A stretch of 64,000 nt of DNA from Strigamia acuminata (taxonomy: Eukaryota > Arthropoda > Chilopoda > Geophilomorpha > Linotaeniidae). The notes under the pieces were generated by a model, which did no database searches, was not told where the DNA came from, and saw nothing but the letters and a program-made list of their open reading frames with translations. A program made the translations under genes and the position numbers. The first letter of the stretch is position 1. Each line of letters begins with the position of its first letter. Location: assembly GCA_949358305.1 (NCBI GenBank), contig OX442314.1:15369060-15433059 (forward strand). The letters are read 5' to 3'. This document shows positions 50,766-61,210 of this stretch, piece after piece.

Positions 50766-53446
50766 TGAGAAAATCTTTCTGTTGTTTTTCCGTGCACGTA
50801 CTGCGTCCTCTTTTGCGGTCAGATCATTGCGGCAATTTGCACCTGGAGATGTCCAGGTGAGATGAACGTCTGACCCATGCAGTTTAAAAACTATCCCACA
50901 CTTTATTTTAATTAAGAAGTTTGTTTTTCGGTTGTTTTTTTATTAGACAGAGCTACTTAAAAATTAATAGATGGAGTAATGAAAGAATTGTAATTAAGAG
51001 TTGTATTTGTCACTCGAATTGTTAACACCTTGGTGGGAAGTTTGCACGTGACTTGCTTGACGTAAGCAAATCGAGTGAGAAGTTTTCATAGAAACGTGTG
51101 CACCACACTTGTCTACTGTTTGTCACATGCCATCCCGCCCCCTAATTTTTTCTTGAGGTTATTTTTTCTGTCTACTGCTCACCTGGTTCATCATTCAATT
51201 AGTCAACTGTTGTTCATTTTGTCGGAAAGGAATGCGCATTTTCTTTTTTTCGATTTCTTTTTCCGTATTTTTTGTTTAAAAAAACAAACTAGGTTTAATA
51301 GTAGTTGCAGTAGTTTATTTTTAAAGGGGGTTTTATTATAATAATAATAACTATTATTATTATTATTATTCATTATTATTATTATTAATTATTATTATTA
51401 TTATTATTATTAATATTATTATATTATTATGTTATTATTATTATATTATTATTATTATTATTATTAATTATTATTTTTATTATTATTTGATGAATGTATT
51501 ATGAAAAAAAAACATGTTTTGTACTTTCACGAGAACTAAAACTGCTTGGAGAAAATGCCACGAAAGTGGAAAACGAACAAAAAAATAAAATAAAATATTA
51601 TACAAAGTGTAACTTGGCAATATTTGCAAAACGTGAAATAAAAGAGCAAGAATATAATTTTTTGATCAGTTTTTATCAATATCATACAGCTGACATCTCT
51701 TATGTTTCTAGTTTGCATATTGAGCACTGAAAAGATAAGTGCCGAAAAAAAGTATTTGCCAATTTTTCCAGTCGAGGATCCTTCAAGTTGCCGGCCACAC
51801 AATTTAATGAATTTTTTTCTCCATCGAATAAACAGCTGTCGAGCATCGATTCCTGATGGCAGACTGATAATGGCCGTCTCTACCCGATTTCAAAGTTTTC
51901 GGATTATCTCCGACTTCATTATTTCCTCAGTGCAGATCGATGCAAAAATCAATAAATCCACCAAGCAAAATGCAATATTCAAATGTTCACTTTGCAAACA
52001 GATATATATATCCGGTGCAAGTGCACATTTCTCTTCTACCATCCACTTAATGGTATCCGCAAAATTTCAAACTACATCGAAACTCGTCCATCACTTGTCA
52101 CGAACGTGGAACTCTGTTTGACAGAAGCATCGCTCGCCTGATTGGCCGTGTGAGCGAGGCCAGGTGACAAGGCAGCCCAGCGTTACTAATCACAGACAGA
52201 GTTCGGCTACGCTAGAATCCGCACAATGATGGGCAGAGCTGCTTACGGCGGGCGGAGCTTTCAGTTTGCCGAGAACACGACCCATTTCTACCCCCTCCCT
52301 CATTCATCCTTTTCAACCTCATCAGCACAATCAAGTTACGATTACATAGAATCCAATCAGAGGAAACACCAGAGGTAGGAGTCGGGCAGAAATGTGCAAC
52401 ATCTACTAATGAAATTCATTAGGAAGTAGAAGAAAATACACAGCTGTCAAATTAGTACAAGTGTGACAGACATGAGCGACACCAGTTGAAGAATTCAATT
52501 ACATTTTCCTTGCTGCGCATAAAAAAAAATGGTTAACTTTAGGTTGTAAATAAAATTATGGGTTATTTTTTTCTTCTTGACATTCCATTTTAAATCTTTC
52601 ATGAATATTTATCAAGTTTTCTATTTGGGTGTTACCTGCTTCTGATCATCTTACATCACGACATTTGAATGACGTTGTTTGGCCGACGCCCTATTGAAAT
52701 CATCATGTGAGCAATAATTTTGCAGGTAAAAGATGATTTCTATGCATGTTATGGCTTGAAAGTGGATGTTATTTTTAGAATTTAGATTTCATAAGGGATA
52801 GATTAAATTTGATAAAAGGAATTGGTTCATTTTCGACTGTTTATAAGTTTTATGCTTTAAAAATTGAACGTGAAAATTGTTAATTAAATTATTTAGAGTG
52901 TCAGAAGAAGAATTGAATTAGAAATTGGAAATGACGTTTTTTTTTTTTAATTATTTATTAACTTTTCTTCTTTTTTTTAACAAAAACGTTTAAATCTTTT
53001 AGACGTGCGACTTCATATTTTTTTCAGTTCTACTTTTTAATTTTTTAAGAAGTGTTGGTAAATGATTGCGTGCTTAGGTAATTACACGTTTTTGTTTTTC
53101 GTCACAATAAAAAAATAAAAATATTTATCTAACAGGTCATAAATTTTAATTTTTTTATGAGTCACACTTCTTAATAAAATATACCAACACCAGTGTCGAA
53201 TTGTTTATAACTACATCGAATCTCTAGCATTCGTTTCTTCTAATTTATTACGATTAGTGATTAACAACAGGATGTGTGTGAGTTACGTGTGGGGATTCTT
53301 ATATTAGATCACACACCCCTCATATCAGAAAACGATTTTCTTGTCCTGTGAAGAGATCAACAAAAACTAGCCTCACTGTAACTGTGGTACAAACACCATT
53401 ATCCAAGTTTTACAAACTGAAACATGCACTGTATTAGACCCGGTAA
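50766..53446. other. Downstream region without a recognised gene
   Basis: The stretch could be distal 3' UTR or intergenic. It contains the (ATT)n microsatellite and an unrecognised + strand ORF at 51702-52121 (139 codons). A sequence at about 52441-52474 holds CTGTCA and TGACAG, resembling MEIS-type sites. Strand composition changes here from G/T-rich to A/C-rich. Confidence 0.6.
51332..51488. repeat. (ATT)n microsatellite
   Basis: About 155 nt of ATT units with interruptions, beginning with an inverted TAA stretch. It lies near the place where strand composition switches. Confidence 0.95.
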
Positions 53447-53493
53447 AATAAACAAAAATAAATCTTTATTTTTTTAAAAAAACATACTTTATT
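53447..53493. terminator. Bidirectional poly(A) signal cluster
   Basis: Two AATAAA hexamers lie on the + strand (53447-53452 and 53457-53462). Two TTTATT hexamers follow (53465-53470 and 53488-53493), which read AATAAA on the minus strand. Such an arrangement is common between convergent genes. It fits the change of strand composition nearby but is not proof, because the sequence is AT-rich. Confidence 0.35.
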
Positions 53494-54543
53494 TAAAAGC
53501 AAAATTCACATGACTTCATGCAAAGCTGTATACGACATATGTTAGTGGAAATTAAAAAGAAAGAAAATTTCAATTTATCACTCTCCTTATCATGGCGATG
53601 TGGAAGAGACGAGTGGATTTATTGAAGGGGGAAGTTGTCCTAATTTAAATGTTTCCAGCTCATAAAGCGCATCTGCCCCCCATCGCCATCTTCCCAAGCG
53701 AAAGACGAAGCTAGTTTAAGGCCCATGTGTGCGTGTTATTCGTCGTGATTTCTATTTACTCTACACTCATATGATCACCGTTGATGGCAGCATACATTTT
53801 ATGACGTGGAAGAGCACGTCGCAATGCTGCCATATGATGCTGTAGTAAACATGCTACGATGCTCTTTTCGCTCTTTCAAATCAGACATATAATTGTAATG
53901 TACAAGTACAGTAATATATAAAAAAAAATTGATACGTTTCTGTTTTTTGTTTTTAAACTTGTAGCCTGTTTCATAGTTTGAAATACTGAACTGCCAAAAA
54001 CAAGTTGAAAAATAACGAGAGCCACAAATAAGGTTTTCTTTTTTTGACAAGAGAGACTCTTGAGGTTTTAAATACGAAGGAAAAGAGAAAAAAGAGAAAA
54101 AAGATAGCAAGAGAGAAACCTCTGTGCGTGTCTCGAGGCGGGGAAACCGAGGCAGATGCACCTGCTGTAAATTTCCTTTACCAACTGACAGGCCATCGGA
54201 AAAAAGAAAAAAGAAAAAAACAGACTACCCCTCGACTCCCATAATGCCAACCTTGACAGCCTCGTACTCGCTATTACGAGTTGTAAACGGAAAGGATTTA
54301 ATTGATGTTGCTTATAGCGAGGGTCCATTTAATTCTGACAGTTGAGGTTTGAGAGCGACCCCATCAAACCCCCTTAAATATGGAGGGGCAGAAAACTCCC
54401 AAAATAAATGGCCAATGAAGGTTGAGCCGCTCCTATATTTCCTCGTCTATCCACTGAAGGCTGCTCAAGGCAACGAAGAATGAGAAAAAAATGATAGCAA
54501 AGGAGATAATATTTTCCGAGATAAGTAAAGTGTTGTTCAGAAA
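53494..54543. other. No recognised gene
   Basis: A/C-rich non-coding sequence on the + strand. ORFs on both strands are short and low in complexity. Nothing identifiable was seen. Confidence 0.6.
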
Positions 54544-54714
54544 TGTTGGATTTGAGTGTTTGTTTGTACTGCAAGGTGAATCGTTTCACCTGCGCATTGA
54601 AACGTCTGATTACATATTGGCGCTTGACCAATTAGGATCAAGCGCATTGTTACTGCTGAATATTTAAGTGTATTAAATTAGAATAAAGATTCATTGTTTA
54701 AAACTAAACACCAC
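54544..54714 (+). mobile_element. LTR-like fragment related to the copia element at 59-61 kb
   Basis: It starts TGTTGGATTTGAGTGTTTG, nearly identical to the sequence at 59065 next to the copia remnant. It shares GAGTGTTTGTTTGTACT and TGAAACGTCT with 60856-60889 at the other end of that remnant. TGTTG is a usual start of Ty1/copia LTRs. Inside are a TATA-like TATTTAAG and an AATAAA (54682-54687), as expected of a promoter and poly(A) site. No coding sequence follows, so it may be a solo LTR. The right end is uncertain and I could not find a convincing target-site duplication. Confidence 0.5.
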
Positions 54715-57700
54715 GTGTTGTACCTTTATTGTATCAAGTTAAGCCAACCTTCGAGCTAGAAACTATTTTCATTAATAGCGAAATATTTCTTGCACAGTTT
54801 AGGTCACGGGTCAAAAATGTTTCTTTTGTAACATAAACAATCGTTTCGAGATAAGAAACTATCCTATAATCATTTCAGAACATCTGCAAAGATGAAAAGA
54901 GTTTACTTTAATAAATTTCAGCCAACTTTTTTTGAAAATAAACTTTTTTTGCTTTGTTTGATATGAAATTTTGCATTCAGACTTTGCAAGAAATGATGTT
55001 AGTAATCCTAATGGCCTCGTTGATAAATAGTGTAAACGCACTCTCTACTCACCACTCGGGCTTGGATTAGCCATAAATGGAGAAAACACGAAAATAAATG
55101 GAAGTTGGAGATTAATTCGAGCTCGGGATTTCCTTCTTAGTCTCCTGGGGTATACAGAGAGAGAGCGAGAGAGATTCAGCTCTTCATTCCTCTTCTTCCT
55201 GCCTCCTCTTATTTCATCAGGAACAAGATGAAGAACGAGCAGTTTTAATGAAAAACGTTTATAATAACAGCTATGTTTTTCTTTTTAATTTTTATTTTCG
55301 AGATTAAAAAAGGGAGGAAAGTTTTTATTGCATCAGGAAAACAACAAGATATTATAGAAGCAAGAAAATAAAGAAATTTGTAGATAAGAAAACAGACGGT
55401 TAGATTTATATTTATAATTTTTAAATAATTCGCTTGCAAATATTCCAATTGGGATTACTTTGGAACAGGAATTATCTAGTCTGAACTGTTTACCAATTCT
55501 ATCACATGCGTTTGCATATTGCGTTTTGCCGATTAATTAAACTTCTGAGGTTTGGGTGCATTTTTAAGCTAAATCTAAAACAAAACTAATTACACGTGAT
55601 GCCCGTTGCAGCCAATTAACAAACCGTGTTTAATTAGGCCAATTGCAAACTTGGCAAAGCGATGTTGTTTGCATTTTCACATGACAGGTAGAAACTTCAC
55701 ACACCTGGTTATAATTTGTGTTCGCCTCGACATCTCGCCCTCGAGCTTTTCCTGTCCATTAGAATAAAGTGTGTTAAAATGTTTCCGCTACTCATCAAGA
55801 CGGGTGAATGTGTTGGGCTTAATCCATACCTTGACTCCCCCTCTCTCTCCCCCCATCTCCTTTCCCTATGTTTGCGTCCGCCTCGCGACTCGCGTCTGGT
55901 GCCACCCGCACTCGCTCGTGCGAAGTAATCAAGTTGGCAGACCCAGCACCAGATTGTGCGAATTGCTGAACAACAGAGCCGGCGATTCAATTGAGGAAAA
56001 GAATTTATCCAAACAAACTCCGCGTCAAATGTCCACCATCACGTGCCATTATTAGGGAGAGGTGCGAGTTAATTGGAGCATTTCAGAAAAAAATTCACTT
56101 CGCACAATAGGTAGTCAAGAACCATTCATTTTAACTCTCACGTGACTGTGACTTTTATTAGTAACAGAGAAGGGGTACACGATTTAACGTTTAAAACATT
56201 TAAAACATAATAATAACAATTTTGAATCAATTTACTGCATTTGTCACTGCTTTTCGTATTCCCTCAAATAGGGTTCACTTTTTTCGCAACATTACTTGGC
56301 AAATCTCAACGTAAAATGAATACTTATTAGACCATGAAGGCATGAATCAACAAAAATTTTATATTTGTCTCGTATGGCGCAAAGTTTGAGTTTAATAGCT
56401 GGAGTTGATGTTGAGCTTGCAGCAGCATATGTACTGTACTTAGGAGATGTAATAAGTTAGTGGTGCAGTGAAAAGTGGCGAGAAAATGTATCTCGGACAA
56501 TGATTCTATGGTTTTCCCATCTGAAGTCTACCAAGCGTGACTTAAAGAGCAAAATGCAACCAACCACAAAACGTGTACAGCATCTGAGTTTTGAGTGTTG
56601 GAAAGCCAATCTCATTTTTTAATCTTGGCCTGAGTCCCTTCGCAATAATGGTCTTACGATGGACATGAAATTTTCTCCATCATACACACCATTAAGAACT
56701 GGGTAGAGCCACTAGCTGTGTACGTATAGCGTTTTCAGCAGTTTCGATCACAGAGTGTATCTATAAACTCTCGAAGGGTGACTCAGAATGTAATAAGCAA
56801 CCCTTTCTACTAATGATGTCCAATCCTAATTCAAATCAGATCAGAAGCAAATCCAATCGAGTCGGCTTTGCTTCATCATCTCTGATTATTCTTTCCTTTC
56901 AGTTCCTTTCCCTTCCTCCTTTCAATTCCTTTCCCTCCGGCTATAAAAAAAATCAAACTAAGTTTGTTTTTACAATCAGTGTGTTTGAATTTTCCCCACA
57001 TTAATGTAACCACATTACGTACACACCAGTGACAAATTCATGGGTTCGTTAAACAAGAAAAAACCAGCTAAAAAAATACACAAATATTTTTGCTTTTTTA
57101 AAGAAAAAAAAAATTGTTGGTTGCCATTAGACATTTTTGTATACATTTTTTAAAACTTGTTTGCAGAGTTAAAATTTAATGCACAAAATTTAAAATGTGT
57201 ACTGATTAAATTAATTTCTTTGTGAAATATTAAATTTGTCAAGTGAAAAGTTTATCTGATTAGCAGTGTCAATATTTAATATGAAATGAGCAGTTTTGTT
57301 TATTTTTGGATCTGCTTAACCAAGTTTAGGTCGGCGGTTTTATCGCCTGACCGCCTTTAACCACGAAGAAGGTGTCTCCCTATTGTCAATGCAATCAGGA
57401 AAAGGGTTGGGCGGATGGGTGGAATCATTTCCACCACACCGAACATCAACCAAAGAGTAATGAATCGAATCGAACGAAAAAGCAACGCATGTCATTACCT
57501 CACGGAAGGCCACCTGGGGTTCTCCAAAAATATAGCAAACTTCATTTCTCTCATTATCATTGCCAGTTTCTTCAAACCTACGCATTAGATGCTGCGAAAT
57601 TTCCAGTTCAAAAAATAAGAAGAAAAAAGGGCTAATGCCGAGAAAAAGACACAGCTGGTGTCTCAGAATGGAATTTACCCCTTTCCTATTGCAAGTTGAT

Positions 57701-59064
57701 TAAGTGAAACTATCATTGCAATGGGCAAATGAGAAGTTGGCAGCACCCAACCCCTTTTCTCCCTGCTGCTTTGGCATCTGGGATTTTATTAGGCGATTTA
57801 TACTTGATTGCCTCCATCGAACACAATTTGCTCCAAATTACTTGGCCCAGGAATCACACACACCATGGAGACAAGCAGTTAACGGGCGAATTCTCACCAG
57901 ATGGTGCGCAAATACTCACTCACCCTATTCACTCGCTTGCAAACTTCCAATATAGTCACGAACGTAATTAAAAAGTAGGTAATTACATTAACTAGACTTA
58001 TAACGACATATCAAAAGACCCCAGCCAAGATGAATCAAATGAAATTTAATGACGTAATTAAAACTTAAGAATTTTTGTGTTGCCATTTTTTAATTAAGGA
58101 TTTCGTGTTTACATTTGGCCAAATCACAATTTATAGTTTCCAAGTGGGAAAATGTCGCATTAGAGGAATTACGTGTGATTGAGGAGTAATGATGAGTAAT
58201 TAAGCAATTCCAATGGTATGCGAAGGAAAGGTTCCCCTGGAAGAGAAATGCTCTAATTAACCGTGATTGATCTCGGCATTGCAGAAACGGTCACACTGAA
58301 CCGTGCTCGGGCTCCGATCCGTTTAACAGCGCAATGTATTCAAAATAAATACAAAAAAAAGTTACAATTTTAATCACTTGTTTTAAATTGACAGTACAGT
58401 AATTAAAATGGTTATTTATACACTACTCCAAAAGCGACGCGACATGGGCGCATTAAGACACTACTATTTCCCATCCCCCTACGACACTTAAGATCATTTA
58501 AAACGATAGCTGTCATAACTATTATATCTTAAGAAACAGGTAGATGGGCGAAAGAAAAGAAGAAAAAATTACTGATTTTTAATTGCACAATTAAGGAGTT
58601 GAGGAAGCACGAAGTAATGCCACAAAAATTGAAACGCTCCCTATCTCGGGGTGTGAGTTAATTCTGAATTAATTGCTACATGAAAAATCACTCACTCATA
58701 TGAGGAAAATGGCGGCAACACAAAGCGACACTTAATGGGTCGATTGTAACAACTTACAAGGTAGGAAAAATGGCTGAGCATCATGTTCTACATTTTAAAA
58801 CACACATTAAAAGGTTATTGTGTGAGCAGTTATTGATATAAAGCTAAGAGATTTTAAGAGTTATATGTGTATAAGAACAAGGACATAAATTTTGCCTAGT
58901 CTAAATAATGAGCGTTAGTGAATGAATTATTAGTACTGAATACATTGAACACCGTTAAAACAAGACATAAATTCTTTTTAAAACAGTACATTTTAAATTT
59001 TAAATTTTTATTTGAACGTAAAATAATTTATTTTGACCACGTACAAAATTTTTCTTATGGAAAC
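54715..59064. other. No recognised gene between LTR fragment and copia remnant
   Basis: This is about 4.3 kb of AT-rich, mostly A/C-rich sequence. Short ORFs on both strands at 55.7-56.0 kb overlap a GC-richer patch but match nothing I know. A small inverted repeat (GGCGGT...ACCGCC) lies near 57332-57355. No exon with a recognisable domain was seen on either strand. Confidence 0.55.
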
Positions 59065-59120
59065 TGTTGGATTTTGAGTGTTTGTTTCTGTTTGTACCGC
59101 CAGGTGAATCGTTTCACTTA

Positions 59121-59495
59121 CTGCAGCAAAATGGCGTCGCAGAACGAATGAACTGAACGTTGATCGAAATGGCGCGATGAATGCTGTTGCAAGCCGAATT
59201 GTCTGATACGTATTGGGCGAAAGCGATTAATACTGCATGCCATATTTGAAACCGATGTATGATGAGAAGTTTAGAAAACGAAATTTCTCACCAGATCTGG
59301 ACCGGAAGAAAACCGAATATCGGCAATTTTGGAGTATTTGGAAGCAAAGATTTTGCAATGAATAAAAAAACCAAGCAAGGGAAAGTTCAAACCAAAATCA
59401 AAAGAATGTATTTTTGTAGGATATTGGGAAGGTTCGAAGGCGTATCGTTTATGGTCAAAAATCGAGAGAAGGATTATAAAAAAATCGTGATGTGA
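59121..59495 (+). pseudogene. copia integrase C-terminal end (broken)
   Basis: Translation from 59121 gives LQQNGVAERMN-stop-TLIEMAR-stop-MLLQ, then ELSDTYWAKAINTACHI-stop-NRC and later IWTGRKPNIGNFGVFGSK. QQNGVAER.N.TL..MAR and W..A.NTA are hallmarks of the copia integrase core end and the region after it. Three in-frame TGA codons (59154, 59178, 59247) and a TGA at 59493 interrupt it. The zinc-finger and the first catalytic residues are absent. Downstream to about 59613 a degraded stretch still reads KARLVAK and DYFETFAPVA, the usual start of copia reverse transcriptase. Confidence 0.85.
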
Positions 59496-59613
59496 AGTTC
59501 GTCAAGAAATCGGATGAAAAATCGAAAATTCAAAACGGACAGATTGATTGAACGCAAGAAAGCCCGACTAGTCGCTAAGACATAACAGCCAGGTATCGAC
59601 TATTTCGAGACTT

Positions 59614-60064
59614 TTGCACCTGTCGCACTACCAGGACCAATTGGATGTTGTCACGGCGTATTTAAACAGCAAGATCGAGAAAGAGATGTTTATGGAACTT
59701 TCCGAGATGCTGAACGAGATCATGAAAGTAAAAATCAAGAACGATAAAGTTTGTCGAATGAAGAAAGCATTGTACGGGTTAAAACAATCGGGCCGACAAT
59801 GTTATAAGAAGTTGGACGAGAAGTTGCGAAAATTTGGATTAAAATCAACGAATGCGGACCCGTGCGTGTATTACAAGAATAATCGAGATGTCATTACGCT
59901 AATCGCGATTTACATGGACGATATTATCATTGCAACAAACTGCATGAAAAATATGGATGCGTTCAAATCACACTTGAAAAGCAAATTCAAGATGAAGGAT
60001 TTGGGGTCAATTTATTATTGTTTAAGTATCAAATTTAGACAAGACGAAAAATCGATCAATCGAG
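59614..60064 (+). pseudogene. copia reverse transcriptase (broken)
   Basis: The open stretch contains QLDVVTAYLNSKIEKEMFME with the first catalytic Asp, then MKKALYGLKQSGRQCYKKL, NADPCVYY and IAIYMDDIIIATN, whose MDD (59914-59922) is the polymerase active-site box. KDLGSIYYCLSIKF follows. These are standard Ty1/copia motifs in order. The stretch between FAPVA and QLDV is about 20 residues shorter than usual and the frame changes there. The frame is lost again near 60050-60065, where the matching sequence moves to another frame (QRKNVKDILDRFGM). Confidence 0.92.
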
Positions 60065-60838
60065 ATGACGCAACGGAAGAACGTAAAAGACATTTTGGAC
60101 CGATTCGGAATGACAGATTGTTTGACGAATACGAAGCCACTTGACGAAAACCAGAAATTGCAGAAAAACAAGAAAAACGAGGACGGAACAGATGAAGAAA
60201 AACTGGACCCTTACATTGCGTACTCTGTAAGCATGCTCAGCCAATACAATACGTGTTTCACCGCAACAAATTGGACTGCAGCAAAACGAGTTTTGCGATA
60301 TTTGTAATACTCGGCGAAACTTGGACTGAAATTCGAGAAAATCGGTAAAAGCGTATAGTTCGATAAACTGGGGGGCGAATTTGGATAATCGACGATCGTA
60401 CACGGGCTATAGCTTTAAACTTGCAGACGTGGTTATTTGTTGGGAAGCGAGAAAACAACAGACCGTCGGAACCTCAACAACCGAAGCCGAATACATGGCG
60501 CTGTCGGAGGAAGCCATTTACCTGCGAAATTTTTTGCACGAAATTGGATTCTTCGACAAGAGTACTCTTGTCGAAGGAATCGACTCTGATTTATAGCGAC
60601 AATCAAGGAGCGCACAAATTAGTTCAAAATCCGGTATTTTATTTGAGAACAAAACACATTGACATTTGTCATCATTTCGTGCATATGAGACCTCCAAGAT
60701 GAGACCTACGAGCGAGGAGACATAGAAATCGAGTTCCTCGGGACCGAGAAAATGACCGTAAACGTATTGACAAAAGGTTTGTTCAAACCGAAACAAAAAA
60801 TGTTTATTGGCGAATTTGGATTGCAAGAAATAACTTAG
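60065..60838 (+). pseudogene. copia RT end and RNase H (broken)
   Basis: In successive frames this reads RKNVKDILDRFGMTDC, then ATNWTAAKRVLRYL followed by a stop (60305). NRRSYTGYSFKLADVVICWE, TVGTSTTEAEYMALSEEAIY, SDNQGAHKLVQNPVF and RTKHIDICHHFV come next. The end is DIEIEFLGTEKMTVNVLTK and GLFKPKQKMF to a TAG (60836-60838). STTEAEYMALSE, SDNQGA and RTKHID are the copia RNase H signatures. At least two frame changes and one internal stop inactivate it. Confidence 0.9.
60552..60575. repeat. Perfect 24-bp palindrome inside the copia remnant
   Basis: The half site is TTCGACAAGAGT followed by its exact reverse complement. It sits where the RNase H frame changes, so it may be a small duplication or inversion scar. 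Confidence 0.8.
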
Positions 60839-61194
60839 AATGTGAATTGTAAAGTGAGTGTTTGTTTGTACTTGCACACTGAAACGTCTTTTTGACGTAT
60901 TAAAAAACTACAGAAACTTTTTAAAATTCCATTGGCAGTTTCACTTTTTTTAAAATCAAAGTACTAGTACATTGGACTTTTAAAATTAAATTTTATTTAG
61001 AAAAATTGACGTCCAAAAAAGAGTCCTTGTTCATGCAATACTCTATTGGCATCATCAATGGCTGTCAGACGTTATGAGTTCTTTGGATTTGGGGAAAAAC
61101 CAATAAAGTTGAGCACCACTATATGTACCAACTACCATCTGACGTCCATTTAAAAAGAGGAAACAGCAGCAGTCACTTTTTAATAAGCTCACTG

Positions 61195-61210
61195 CTACTA
61201 GATGGTGCCA
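61195..61210 (+). promoter_or_regulatory. CTCF-like motif beyond the copia remnant
   Basis: CTACTAGATGGTGCCA matches the CTCF core. It could mark a boundary between hth and the next gene. Confidence 0.35.

Larger units (their letters stand above)
59065..60889 (+). mobile_element. Degraded, internally deleted Ty1/copia retrotransposon
   Basis: The remnant reads LTR-like fragment (59065-59117), end of integrase (from 59121), reverse transcriptase, RNase H, and a short LTR-like fragment (60856-60889). Integrase before reverse transcriptase is the order of Ty1/copia rather than gypsy elements. Gag, protease and most of integrase are missing, and the left LTR fragment is joined almost directly to the integrase end, pointing to an internal deletion. 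In-frame stops and several frame changes make it inactive. It lies downstream of hth in the same orientation. Confidence 0.9.

Noticed and set aside
51702-52121. 139-codon + strand ORF downstream of hth
   Set aside because: It is the longest ORF outside the copia copy and the 143-codon intron ORF, but it has no recognisable domain, no clear promoter and ordinary composition. Chance is the simpler reading.
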